64,000 nucleotides of DNA from assembly GCA_030295235.1 (NCBI GenBank), contig AP026126.1:1240001-1304000 (forward strand), in the 5' to 3' direction. The translations under genes were made by a program, and so were the position numbers. This stretch comes from Fistulifera solaris (taxonomy: Eukaryota; Bacillariophyta; Bacillariophyceae; Naviculales; Stauroneidaceae). The notes beneath the pieces are model-generated. The model had not been told where the DNA came from and ran no database searches. It was given only the letters and a program-made list of their open reading frames with translations. The first letter of the stretch is position 1. Each line of letters starts with the position of its first letter. Positions 1-9,145 of this stretch are shown piece by piece.

Positions 1-2
1 CA

Positions 3-1195
3 CAGACGCTTGCTCGATTGGGAGGCGTGTACCGTGACCCTTGGCGCGTTGACCGTGATGCTAGTGCTCTGCTTCGGAGCAGCGTAGGGGCCTATTTAGT
101 ACCTATTATTGCTGATCATTTCGAAGACGACGGAACTGAAGCCCTTGTCCTAGATTTGAAAGGAACGATCGCTACTCATTACCGAGGAAATACCTATCAC
201 ATACTCGTCGAAATGTTCCTTGCGCCGGGCTACCCTGGTCGTCCGCCCATTTGTTTTGTGCGCCTTGCTGAGAACATGTTTTTCAAAGAAAATCACATGC
301 ACGTGGGATCAGATGGAAAGGTCTATCTTCCTTATTTGCATGAATGGAGTAGTCATACACACAATCTTATCGAGTTGGTTGTCGCTATGAGCTCCGTTTT
401 TCCGCAGACCCACCCGTTTTTACTCGAGCACCGACGGAAGGGCCGAACCGCCCGAATGATCCTCCTCTGCCGTTATTCTCTCCCACGACTTCGACGGTAT
501 CAACGTCATCGACTGCTTCTCACCAGAGCCATGATTATCATTTGCAACGGATGCAACAAGAGCAAAGAATGCAGGAGCAACTTCTTGTCGAACAACGGTT
601 AGCCGAATTACGCATCGCGGAACAGCGTGTAGCAGAAGAGGAAGCGCGGGAGCGTCAATTGCAGGCGCAAAGAGAATGGGAAGAACGACGAACGCAGCAA
701 GTGAGACAGGACGTGGCGAAGAAGATCACTTCTCACATTCAAGACTTATCGCAACAGTGCCAGCAAGAGTTACAGAATGACTGGAAGGATCAGCAAAACC
801 TGACGTACTCGGCAGAGCACAAGATTGAGCCACAAATCGAACTCTATAAAAAGAGTATTAATGATATGGAAAAGAGTATGAAAGAGGTTGACCGCAGCAT
901 CAGCGAAATTCAGGTATGGTTGCAACAGGCTGAAGAGCATAAAGAAGAAGACGCGCATATTCCGGTGGATGATTTAGTCCAACCTGCTCACCGTCACCAT
1001 GAGCAAATGTTGAACCTATCCGCTGAAAACGCTGCCATTTCAGACGCACTGTACTTTTTGGACCGTGCTCTCTATCAAGGGAACCTGACCTTGGAAACAC
1101 ATTTGCGTCATGTAAGGAGATTGTCGAAGAGGCAATTCCTCGTTCGTGCGCACTTGCTGAAGATCAGCCAAACTTTCATGGTAATTTCCCGATGA
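3..1195 (+). CDS. TSG101: TSG101/Vps23-like ESCRT-I subunit, 5' partial, one frame break
   Basis: ESCRT-I subunit that binds ubiquitinated cargo and PTAP-type motifs at endosomes. The first ~130 residues form a UEV domain (YRGNTYH, GRPPICFV, VYLPYLHEW). A Pro/Ser/Thr-rich linker follows (~404-540), then a Gln/Glu/Arg-rich coiled coil (~540-950) and a C-terminal steadiness box (~1000-1195; AAISDALYFLDRAL). The frame breaks at a run of five T at 397-401. One extra T joins the UEV to a linker reading SADPPVFTRAP, matching the family's end of the UEV, so this is probably a base-call error. The frame is open to the left edge, so the true start is likely outside the window. The identification is firm; the 5' end is not. 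Confidence 0.88.
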
Positions 1196-1353
1196 TAAAA
1201 TGCAAGTCAAAAACAAGTGTGCAGAAGATAAAAGATTTCAATAGTTAAAGAGTAGGAAACACGTATACTAATACTGACTAAACTCTCTAGGCTAAAGTAC
1301 CTCAAACAAATGATGGTGAGAGGGTGTAATCCTGCGACATCACAAATTCATCT

Positions 1354-1587
1354 TTAAAGCCAGTCGACGGCATCCAAAAGGAACTCTCCGAATTCAGGAT
1401 CGGCTTGCAACTCCGACAAAACAGTATTTTCCGCCTGGTCGAAACAGGGAAACAAGGTGCTGTCAATTGGATCCAAGTTGAGGGTTTCTACCGATGACTG
1501 ACAAGGATCCGGTTCAAGATACGGAGACGGGTCGGGAAGAAGAGGAAGCTGAGATGAGCCAGTGATCTTCACTGCTGGAATGGTGAT
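1354..1587 (-). CDS. Possible acidic C-terminal exon of the bZIP gene
   Basis: An open frame on the bZIP gene's strand encodes an acidic, proline-containing tail ending in FGEFLLDAVDWL, which resembles an activation segment. Splicing from a GTGGGA donor (intron starts at 1851) to a CTAAG acceptor (ends at 1588) keeps phase and would give a 286-aa bZIP protein. The implied 264-bp intron is much longer than the other introns here, and the donor is weak, so this may instead be unrelated. Confidence 0.33.
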   Translation of the reverse strand: MTIPAVKITGSSQLPLLPDPSPYLEPDPCQSSVETLNLDPIDSTLFPCFDQAENTVLSELQADPEFGEFLLDAVDWL

Positions 1588-1809
1588 CTTAGTGTTGTGA
1601 AAGTAGGATGGTATCCATTTTCAGCAACGACAAAACGAGAGCATGATCAGCCTTTAATCTGTCACATTAAGTGGTTGGGTGCAATAGCCATAGTGACATT
1701 TGCTTAGAACAGACGAAAATGACTGAAAAATTCAATCATACGTGCTGTGGGCTGGAACAGATCTACGGGGGTGCTCGAGTCCTGTCTTGTTAAGGTGAAT
1801 GATTCTTGA

Positions 1810-2475
1810 CTAAGCTTGTCGAGAGATCATCTTAGATGGCTCAAATCCCACCTCTTCTTCCACGTCGCTGTCTTCATTCTTTACCATAACCTTGTCTGCA
1901 AAAGAGAGAAACGTAGTTGAAGTGGGTGAGGACCGGGGAGTTACCGTCTTAGCTTCCTGGGGAGGAGGAGTCTCAGATCGTGTCGTTCGTAACAGGATGA
2001 GCTCAGCTGATTCCGAAATGTAATTTCGTCCTTCTTCGTGAGCTTTAATTTTGCTCACGACAGTTTCGTATTTTTCTTTCCATTCTTCTAATTCAGTTTC
2101 TAATTCGTTGATGCGGTCGCGCTGACGTTGGCGACTGGCTGCAGCACTTTCCCTATTACGCTTGCGTCGCTGTTCCCTTCTCCAAGCAGCGGCTTCTTCC
2201 CTTGTCATGGGAATTTCCGGATTGTACTTCATCTGAGGCTTCTTCTCAGCATGTTTCATTCCCTTGTCGAGTACTTCCAGCTTGGGCCGCTTAGTGCCAT
2301 CGTGCGAGCTCGAACAAGAAGATTCATCACTGCTACTGCTGCCGAAGCTACTACGTTGCGTGACAAGAATTTCACGGCGACGCTTTCGCGCTTCACTTGG
2401 AGAATCATTCAGGAATGCAATACCATCCTGAGCGAAAGAAGGAACGAGAAGGGGTTGGGATACTACAGCCGTCAT
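1810..2475 (-). CDS. bZIP transcription factor
   Basis: Nuclear DNA-binding protein of 221 aa as an open frame. The middle (~100-165) has a basic region with the N-x7-R signature (NRESAAASR) followed by a leucine-zipper-like heptad segment (INELETELEEWKEKY). The N-terminus has a Ser-rich stretch and KRRR/KRPK basic clusters that could be nuclear signals; the C-terminus is acidic. There is no PAS or LOV domain, so it is not an aureochrome or bZIP-PAS type. The stop lies just before a possible 264-bp intron leading to an acidic tail at 1354-1587. The upstream region carries two TACGTCAT sites, the kind of half-site such proteins bind. Confidence 0.85.
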   Translation of the reverse strand: MTAVVSQPLLVPSFAQDGIAFLNDSPSEARKRRREILVTQRSSFGSSSSDESSCSSSHDGTKRPKLEVLDKGMKHAEKKPQMKYNPEIPMTREEAAAWRREQRRKRNRESAAASRQRQRDRINELETELEEWKEKYETVVSKIKAHEEGRNYISESAELILLRTTRSETPPPQEAKTVTPRSSPTSTTFLSFADKVMVKNEDSDVEEEVGFEPSKMISRQA

Positions 2476-2988
2476 GGTTGGTTTTGAAACTAAGCAACTA
2501 TCATGCGCCTTTTTGTAAATTAATCAATTCGCAAACAAGTTTGCACTTGGGATTTTTTTAAACTTTGATGGTCAGTTACGCAAGTCTTGCTTGCTTGATC
2601 GATTAAAGCGTCACGAAACGCGAAAACGGAAATGTACGGCTGTTATTCAGTTCTAAATGGGCATCGAATGTAATACCGGGTGCTAAAACTTTCTTTCTGT
2701 TTCATATTCAATAGGAATCTGGTTTAAATTAAAATATACATTTTCAACTTCAACGTTGTTTCATAGGACAAAAGATCTGATGGGAATTGGAATGCTGATG
2801 ATGATGATTCAGTCCCTCTACGTCATTTCACATGCACTTACGTCATCACTCTGGTCACAATGTCACAATTGGGTCACGGGTGTAGGGTCACGGTCACGGG
2901 TAAAGGGTCACTTGTCAATTGTTTTTAGTTTTATCCCCGCACCCGCATGCTACGAAACGACGTGCTAGTGAGCTAGGCACCAAGAATA
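2476..2988. other. Intergenic region upstream of the bZIP gene, with GGTCAC cluster
   Basis: No convincing gene. It holds two TACGTCAT sites (2819-2846) and a cluster of GGTCAC hexamers at 2853, 2872, 2886, 2892 and 2906, all in the same orientation. The flanking genes are both on the minus strand, so this is the promoter side of the bZIP gene and the 3' side of the transporter remnant. Confidence 0.5.
2819..2846. promoter_or_regulatory. Paired TACGTCAT elements, 20 bp apart
   Basis: TACGTCAT occurs at 2819-2826 and again at 2839-2846 in the same orientation, exactly 20 bp apart (about two helical turns), ~345 bp upstream of the bZIP start. ACGTCA is the CRE-type half-site bound by bZIP factors, including the CO2/cAMP elements described in diatoms. 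Autoregulation is an inference. Confidence 0.4.
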
Positions 2989-3660
2989 TCATGTACTAAA
3001 TCTTTCAAACACACCAGATAAATAAGCTGTGTGCATGCTTATGACTAACCAGACGACTTTTGAACGGAGCTTCACATTGCGGTATTCTCCAAAAGGTACA
3101 CATCCCACAACATAGAAACAAGCGGATAGGCCTGAACCATGTCAGACAAAGCATAATCAACAAGCTGCCCTCCCTTGAACTGTAATACATTTCCCAACGC
3201 ACAAACCGCTCCTGCAGCGAAAGCCAGTAGACGATCAATCAACGAGTCTCGGCAAAAGTAAGCTGTCCAAAGCCGTATAGCGTTTGAGCAATTTGTTCTG
3301 CCTTGAAGAGCCAGCCTTTCATGCCACATAAGGAGACCATTTCCGAAAACACTAGCCGAACATAAAAGCTACGCTGAACCAAAAGTTAGCCTCCGCAATC
3401 AATGAATCTTGACTGGCGTTTGAATCATTTGGGTCCATGTTGTTGCTTGCCCATCGAAACGGATCGTTGACGGCGTTGTTGAATGCGGGCGAAAAGAAGC
3501 CAAAGCATATTCCACCTGCAAGTGCTACCACAACAGCCCAACGAGCGTCTTTGTAACCCTCATTTGATTCCTGTGATGAGTTGGGTAGTGAACTGAGCGA
3601 GGTTACATTGGATTGTTCATAAAGCTGGTAAGAAAAATCACGTTCCATTTCCTTTCTGAA
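2989..3660 (-). pseudogene. Ureide-permease-like transporter, C-terminal half, frame-broken
   Basis: Membrane-transporter remnant similar to plant ureide permeases (UPS, drug/metabolite superfamily). In order on the minus strand: a linker (from ~3648), a membrane segment GGICFGFFSPAFNNAVNDPF, a WFSVAFMFG segment, then LLAFAAGAVCALGNVLQF followed by GGQLVDYALSDMVQAYPLVS, which fits the conserved UPS block ending in FGEYR. One extra T near 3070 gives that FGEYR and extends the frame to a TGA at 2989. At least one more frame break lies near 3350. The N-terminal membrane segments are missing from this strand; a candidate lies inverted at 3657-3897. It could be a live gene with errors, but the inversion favours a pseudogene. 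Confidence 0.5.
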
Positions 3661-3897
3661 CTTGCGCCAGCGAAAGCATATTGTTCGGCTACCACAGCTT
3701 CGCTCACTGTCGTTTTAAGCACATTCATTAATTACTGGATCGATCCCTCATTTACTTCCCGTCCCCGTTTGCTGTTTGGTGGTGTCCTGGTCTTTTTTGG
3801 TGGGTATTTCTTTGCTACCCTGGCGCAGATTTTGTATGCACAAGAATGCGGTGAGGCAAATGTCTTTATGACAACCGTTTCACAGAGATGGAGCTAG
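3657..3897 (+). pseudogene. Inverted N-terminal-half fragment of the same transporter family
   Basis: The plus strand encodes a membrane-type segment (TVVLSTFINYWIDPSF, then RLLFGGVLVFFGGYFFATLA) that resembles the UPS region with NYFLDD followed by a glycine-rich helix. It lies head to head with the C-terminal half on the other strand. Inverting about 240 bp would place the two halves in the family's order. The frame is open here because of a T6 run at 3793-3798; the duplicated copy has T5 and shifts. Confidence 0.42.
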
Positions 3898-3957
3898 AGA
3901 GGAGATAGAACTGGACAAAGTTCATCCTCCATCTTGTGGCGGTGAAGAACCTTGATT

Positions 3958-4238
3958 GTCTGTATGAATGAAGTACAACAGGTCCAGAATTACTGGACCG
4001 TCCAAGATTTTCCGTACAAATGAATAACAACTGGTCCAGAATTTCTGGACTATCCCCGATTTTCCGTACAAATGAATAACAATTGGTCCAAAATTTCTGG
4101 ACCGCCCGGATCTTCTGTATGAATGAAATTCAACTGGTCCAGAATTTAGGGACCGTCCCCGATTTTCTGTATGAACGAAATACAACTGGTCCAGAATTTC
4201 TGGACCGTCCGGATTTTCTGTATGAATGAAATTCCCCC
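3958..4238. repeat. 52-bp minisatellite with internal palindrome, five units (copy 1)
   Basis: Five units with starts 51-52 bp apart (GGTCC at 3981, 4033, 4085, 4136, 4188). Each has a near-perfect inverted repeat, best form GGTCCAGAATTTCTGGACC (9-bp arms, 1-nt centre), and a TCTGTATGAATGAA-type spacer. The 52-bp period is not a multiple of three. A 125-codon open frame across it on the minus strand is therefore probably chance. Confidence 0.88.
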
Positions 4239-4550
4239 AATAAGTGTTATCTGGACGCAACCACGACTGCATTCCACTAAAAAATCCATTTTGTCGCAAT
4301 TAGCCAGAATACGAGTCTATGCTCACTAACTTCCACATATTCTTTTAAGAACGGAATATGCTGAACGCAGTTTGGAGTAAGGGTTTTGTAACGATAGCTT
4401 TCCAAATACACAGAGATTAACCATTAGCTTTTTTCTGTCTTGTTGTCTTGGAAATTCATCAAACTTTCGCTGTGAAGTTTTATAACTTGGATGTGGCTCA
4501 GAAACTATGACCCGAAAGCAGCTTGTTACGAATTAGTCTTATTTTCACTG

Positions 4551-5540
4551 TCAAAACTTATTTTGCTTGGCAATATTTCCCGCCCTTACACGGCTAGATT
4601 GCTGAACATCACTTTTGAGTCCATGGCCCCTTTCTTGGCTTACTAAGACCGCTCCTTCAAATGTTCCGTCCTCTCGCTTCCATCCTTCGTTGGCGATGAC
4701 GGCACTATAAACCGGTATATCAAACCAGTTATTGTCAGCCAGCCAAACGTCGATCGGGCCTTGGACAGGTAACTTGTTGAGTAGAATCAGAGCCGCTTGC
4801 TGGGTGATCAGGTACGCATGCGTATGGTAACCATACTCAGGTTGATAAATCTCAACTGTGTACAAGTACTTAGACTTATGCCGGTTTTTATTGTGCATCG
4901 CTTCTACGTAGTGCCGTTCTCCTCGGCCAGAAAATCCCAAGTAGAGAATGCCCCAGTCACTCGGAACGTTGTCCAGAGCTTGCGCCAACACATCTACAAA
5001 TCGAGATCTACCAGCTACTGACGAGAAGACGGCATCATCTTCCAACACCATCATTACTGGATTTTCGCTTGACGATTCCGTTGAAGTAAGAATTTTCCAT
5101 AGTTCGACATGCGACAAAGCACAACCAACTTCCCCAGCCGTCATCGTTTTAGTACCTGGACGTGCTCTCGAACTGTATTTTGCATTTATTGATGCATCCC
5201 ATACTAGCTTAATGCAATCGTCGCTGCATCTACCTTCGCGCAAAACGTGTTTTCCATTGACGGCATCGAACCTCTTGACCAGCCCGGCGAATTCGCTGTG
5301 GACATTCAGAGCCCTATTCTGGAAAGCACGCCATTTGTCCGGGCGTTCCGATAGATTGATGCAATAATAGAGCGTGATTTGACCAAAATCAGGGGGTAGT
5401 TGCGTGGTTCTATTGTAGGCTAATGAACCATAATTTTCTTTGCAAGGAGTACGCTTGTTGGAATTTAATGGAGGTTTATTGCTCTCGTTGCAGCCTTCCC
5501 CTTCTTTTGAACGTCGCTTGTGCGGCGGGACATAGGCCAT
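4551..5540 (-). CDS. GT25-family glycosyltransferase (copy 1)
   Basis: Predicted glycosyltransferase of 329 aa, related to family 25 (bacterial LPS and animal collagen galactosyltransferases), using a UDP-sugar donor. The N-terminus (~1-50) is basic and polar (MAYVPPHKRR). The catalytic fold starts at ~55 with LYYCINLSERPDKW. TAGEVGCALSHVELWK and MMVLEDDAVF (acidic motif for metal/donor) follow, then WGILYLGFSGRG, YGYHTHAYLIT and GPIDVWLAD. No signal peptide or membrane helix is visible, so whether it works in the secretory path is unclear. The frame is intact, unlike most neighbours. The acceptor is unknown. The copy at 7848-8837 has the same translation. Confidence 0.85.
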   Translation of the reverse strand: MAYVPPHKRRSKEGEGCNESNKPPLNSNKRTPCKENYGSLAYNRTTQLPPDFGQITLYYCINLSERPDKWRAFQNRALNVHSEFAGLVKRFDAVNGKHVLREGRCSDDCIKLVWDASINAKYSSRARPGTKTMTAGEVGCALSHVELWKILTSTESSSENPVMMVLEDDAVFSSVAGRSRFVDVLAQALDNVPSDWGILYLGFSGRGERHYVEAMHNKNRHKSKYLYTVEIYQPEYGYHTHAYLITQQAALILLNKLPVQGPIDVWLADNNWFDIPVYSAVIANEGWKREDGTFEGAVLVSQERGHGLKSDVQQSSRVRAGNIAKQNKF

Positions 5541-5599
5541 CGCCTAGGAACACTGTTTTGCGGCAACCGGATCAAAAACAATATAATCATTAATCAGCA

Positions 5600-5848
5600 T
5601 CACAAATGCTTTCCTTGCAGCTTCGGTTTTGGAACGGAAACGACGGAAAACGGAAACAAAAGGTCGCAGTATTTCAAGTTCGCGAGTCCCGACATTGCAA
5701 AATCTTTTGCTTTAGTCACGGATCCTGTTCCTGTTGAAAAGCCCACTGCGACAAGATCCAAAACCACATGCGTTCTTGGTTCTACATGCCTTCTTGGTTC
5801 TTGGGCCAAGAAAGGCCGCATTTCTTCGATAAAAAAAATCGATGACAT
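5600..5848 (-). CDS. Small hypothetical open frame, 82 aa (copy 1)
   Basis: A small open frame 59 bp upstream of the GT25 start on the same strand, beginning MSSIFFIEEMRPF. I recognise no domain or membrane segment. It may be 5' leader of the GT25 transcript. The matching frame in copy 2 starts at 9145 and can be extended upstream only because a T run there is one base longer. Weak support as a gene. Confidence 0.2.
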   Translation of the reverse strand: MSSIFFIEEMRPFLAQEPRRHVEPRTHVVLDLVAVGFSTGTGSVTKAKDFAMSGLANLKYCDLLFPFSVVSVPKPKLQGKHL

Positions 5849-6707
5849 TTTAAATTTTTGTTATCTTTCCAGTTTGTAGCACTTTCTACATTACTACAGT
5901 ACAAAGTTAAAACCAAGCGAATTATACTGATACTACGTATTTATTCCTAATTTCCTCAAGTCAGAATGCAAAATTTGATGTTCATTATTTATAAATATAA
6001 AAGAAAGAAATAAAGCGGGAGCTGGAGATTACGCGAAAGTCGCTTAAAATTCTGTGAAACTACCATTTTTCATGACGGTGTTGCGTCCGAAGTTGTTGTT
6101 ACAAAGCAACGACGCTCAATGCGAATCACATAAGGCTTCAAATGGGTTACATTTCGGTTGAATTATGGTCAATTAGGTCCTTTGCAACCGTGTGAGCTTC
6201 ACCTGTCATTAAATAAGTGACTTCACACCCCGGAGATGCTGCTGTGGTTGTGGTTCTCCGAGTGAAGTCTTTCGTTTGAGGTCTTGCCAGCCCGTCAAAT
6301 GAGCGACGTCTTTCACTTTATATAGCCCATCACATGCACTGAATCTGGAGATACATGTTTTGCGTGGGTCACAGGACTTTTGTGCATAAAATTCTGGTAC
6401 TGATTATATTTTCGGTCTTCATAACGTGATGATGATTCGATCCACGTTGTGCATGTTGCTGTTTTGGTGCTGCTGTAGCTACGCGGATCCGAAATAATCG
6501 GAAGACGTTTGTCCCTTCATGACGCAAGGGAATTACCCATGATCTACTCACGGCTATACGTCATTGCAAAACAAAACACAAGCACAAGTCCCGATGCCGC
6601 TGCAAAGCCGTAATGCTACGGGTTCTTGCTGCCATTAGATTTACGGCGTTTAAAGACTTTTACATTGTACAAACATTATTTAGAAGTGTACTCCTCGAAA
6701 TACACAC
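5849..6707. other. Non-coding stretch upstream of GT25 (copy 1)
   Basis: No supported gene. It is AT-rich near 5850-6020 and has short poly-A/T runs. It holds the intergenic sequence between the GT25 gene and the 3' end of the SBF2-domain gene. Confidence 0.5.
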
Positions 6708-6797
6708 CTATTTATCGGCTTGATCTTGCAATAGCTTTCGTTGCGCTTCGAGCAAATGTTGAAGAAGCATCGTTCGATGGTTACTTGGTAACTGGTT
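6708..6797 (-). pseudogene. Truncated 3' end of the SBF2-domain gene
   Basis: Ninety bases identical to the last 30 codons of the gene at 10006-12836 (ending LLEAQRKLLQDQADK). They were left at the end of copy 1 by the duplication and have no upstream coding sequence of their own. Confidence 0.85.
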
Positions 6798-6958
6798 CCA
6801 AAGCATATTCCACCTGCAAGTGCTACCACAACAGCCCAACGAGCGTCTTTGTAACCCTCATTTGATTCCTGTGATGAGTTGGGTAGTGAACTGAGCGAGG
6901 TTACATTGGATTGTTCATAAAGCTGGTAAGAAAAATCACGTTCCATTTCCTTTCTGAA
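6798..6958 (-). pseudogene. Truncated transporter fragment at the duplication junction
   Basis: The duplicated 5' part of the C-terminal transporter half is cut after GGICFG. Reading continues out of frame into the SBF2 gene fragment, giving a chimeric 88-codon open frame (6680-6946) with no membrane block. Confidence 0.75.
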
Positions 6959-7195
6959 CTTGCGCCAGCGAAAGCATATTGTTCGGCTACCACAGCTTCG
7001 CTCACTGTCGTTTTAAGCACATTCATTAATTACTGGATCGATCCCTCATTTACTTCCCGTCCCCGTTTGCTGTTTGGTGGTGTCCTGGTCTTTTTGGTGG
7101 GTATTTCTTTGCTACCCTGGCGCAGATTTTGTATGCACAAGAATGCGGTGAGGCAAATGTCTTTATGACAACCGTTTCACAGAGATGGAGCTAGA
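6955..7195 (+). pseudogene. Inverted transporter fragment (copy 2)
   Basis: Copy of 3657-3897. A T5 run at ~7091-7095 instead of T6 shifts the frame after RLLFGGVLVF. Confidence 0.42.
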
Positions 7196-7255
7196 GAGGA
7201 GATAGAACTGGACAAAGTTCATCCTCCATCTTGTGGCGGTGAAGAACCTTGATTG

Positions 7256-7535
7256 TCTGTATGAATGAAGTACAACAGGTCCAGAATTACTGGACCGTCC
7301 AAGATTTTCCGTACAAATGAATAACAACTGGTCCAGAATTTCTGGACTATCCCCGATTTTCCGTACAAATGAATAACAATTGGTCCAAAATTTCTGGACC
7401 GCCCGGATCTTCTGTATGAATGAAATTCAACTGGTCCAGAATTTAGGGACCGTCCCCGATTTTCTGTATGAACGAAATACAACTGGTCCAGAATTTCTGG
7501 ACCGTCCGGATTTTCTGTATGAATGAAATTCCCCC
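7256..7535. repeat. 52-bp palindromic minisatellite, copy 2
   Basis: Second copy of the same five-unit array, inside the duplicated 3.3-kb unit. Unit number and the open frame across it are unchanged from copy 1. Confidence 0.88.
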
Positions 7536-7847
7536 AATAAGTGTTATCTGGACGCAACCACGACTGCATTCCACTAAAAAATCCATTTTGTCGCAATTAG
7601 CCAGAATACGAGTCTATGCTCACTAACTTCCACATATTCTTTTAAGAACGGAATATGCTGAACGCAGTTTGGAGTAAGGGTTTTGTAACGATAGCTTTCC
7701 AAATACACAGAGATTAACCATTAGCTTTTTTCTGTCTTGTTGTCTTGGAAATTCATCAAACTTTCGCTGTGAAGTTTTATAACTTGGATGTGGCTCAGAA
7801 ACTATGACCCGAAAGCAGCTTGTTACGAATTAGTCTTATTTTCACTG

Positions 7848-8837
7848 TCAAAACTTATTTTGCTTGGCAATATTTCCCGCCCTTACACGGCTAGATTGCT
7901 GAACATCACTTTTGAGTCCATGGCCCCTTTCTTGGCTTACTAAGACCGCTCCTTCAAATGTTCCGTCCTCTCGCTTCCATCCTTCGTTGGCGATGACGGC
8001 ACTATAAACCGGTATATCAAACCAGTTATTGTCAGCCAGCCAAACGTCGATCGGGCCTTGGACAGGTAACTTGTTGAGTAGAATCAGAGCCGCTTGCTGG
8101 GTGATCAGGTACGCATGCGTATGGTAACCATACTCAGGTTGATAAATCTCAACTGTGTACAAGTACTTAGACTTATGCCGGTTTTTATTGTGCATCGCTT
8201 CTACGTAGTGCCGTTCTCCTCGGCCAGAAAATCCCAAGTAGAGAATGCCCCAGTCACTCGGAACGTTGTCCAGAGCTTGCGCCAACACATCTACAAATCG
8301 AGATCTACCAGCTACTGACGAGAAGACGGCATCATCTTCCAACACCATCATTACTGGATTTTCGCTTGACGATTCCGTTGAAGTAAGAATTTTCCATAGT
8401 TCGACATGCGACAAAGCACAACCAACTTCCCCAGCCGTCATCGTTTTAGTACCTGGACGTGCTCTCGAACTGTATTTTGCATTTATTGATGCATCCCATA
8501 CTAGCTTAATGCAATCGTCGCTGCATCTACCTTCGCGCAAAACGTGTTTTCCATTGACGGCATCGAACCTCTTGACCAGCCCGGCGAATTCGCTGTGGAC
8601 ATTCAGAGCCCTATTCTGGAAAGCACGCCATTTGTCCGGGCGTTCCGATAGATTGATGCAATAATAGAGCGTGATTTGACCAAAATCAGGGGGTAGTTGC
8701 GTGGTTCTATTGTAGGCTAATGAACCATAATTTTCTTTGCAAGGAGTACGCTTGTTGGAATTTAATGGAGGTTTATTGCTCTCGTTGCAGCCTTCCCCTT
8801 CTTTTGAACGTCGCTTGTGCGGCGGGACATAGGCCAT
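7848..8837 (-). CDS. GT25-family glycosyltransferase (copy 2)
   Basis: Same 329-aa translation as the gene at 4551-5540, inside the second copy of the tandem duplication. About 970 bp upstream is also duplicated, so both copies may be expressed from the same promoter sequence, doubling gene dosage. If the duplication is an assembly artefact there is only one gene. Confidence 0.82.
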   Translation of the reverse strand: MAYVPPHKRRSKEGEGCNESNKPPLNSNKRTPCKENYGSLAYNRTTQLPPDFGQITLYYCINLSERPDKWRAFQNRALNVHSEFAGLVKRFDAVNGKHVLREGRCSDDCIKLVWDASINAKYSSRARPGTKTMTAGEVGCALSHVELWKILTSTESSSENPVMMVLEDDAVFSSVAGRSRFVDVLAQALDNVPSDWGILYLGFSGRGERHYVEAMHNKNRHKSKYLYTVEIYQPEYGYHTHAYLITQQAALILLNKLPVQGPIDVWLADNNWFDIPVYSAVIANEGWKREDGTFEGAVLVSQERGHGLKSDVQQSSRVRAGNIAKQNKF

Positions 8838-8896
8838 CGCCTAGGAACACTGTTTTGCGGCAACCGGATCAAAAACAATATAATCATTAATCAGCA

Positions 8897-9145
8897 TCAC
8901 AAATGCTTTCCTTGCAGCTTCGGTTTTGGAACGGAAACGACGGAAAACGGAAACAAAAGGTCGCAGTATTTCAAGTTCGCGAGTCCCGACATTGCAAAAT
9001 CTTTTGCTTTAGTCACGGATCCTGTTCCTGTTGAAAAGCCCACTGCGACAAGATCCAAAACCACATGCGTTCTTGGTTCTACATGCCTTCTTGGTTCTTG
9101 GGCCAAGAAAGGCCGCATTTCTTCGATAAAAAAAATCGATGACAT
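8897..9145 (-). CDS. Small hypothetical open frame, 82 aa (copy 2)
   Basis: Same translation as the frame at 5600-5848, upstream of the second GT25 copy. An in-frame extension to ~9214 exists only in this copy because of a one-base T-run difference. No recognised function. Confidence 0.2.
   Translation of the reverse strand: MSSIFFIEEMRPFLAQEPRRHVEPRTHVVLDLVAVGFSTGTGSVTKAKDFAMSGLANLKYCDLLFPFSVVSVPKPKLQGKHL

Larger units (their letters stand above)
3500..6797. repeat. Tandem duplication, copy 1 (3298 bp)
   Basis: First of two adjacent direct copies. The left break is after GAAG at 3499; the unit starts CCAAAGCATATTCC and ends GGTT. It contains the 5' part of the transporter remnant, the inverted fragment, the 52-bp minisatellite, the GT25 gene, a small open frame, and 90 bp of the 3' end of the SBF2-domain gene. 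The only differences from copy 2 that I found are T6/T5 at ~3793 and T5/T6 at ~5855. A two-base CC is shared at the break points. Confidence 0.95.

Noticed and set aside
3922-4299. 125-codon minus-strand frame across the 52-bp array (and its copy at 7219-7596)
   Set aside because: Encoded by a 52-bp non-coding tandem repeat; the period is not a multiple of three and no domain is present.
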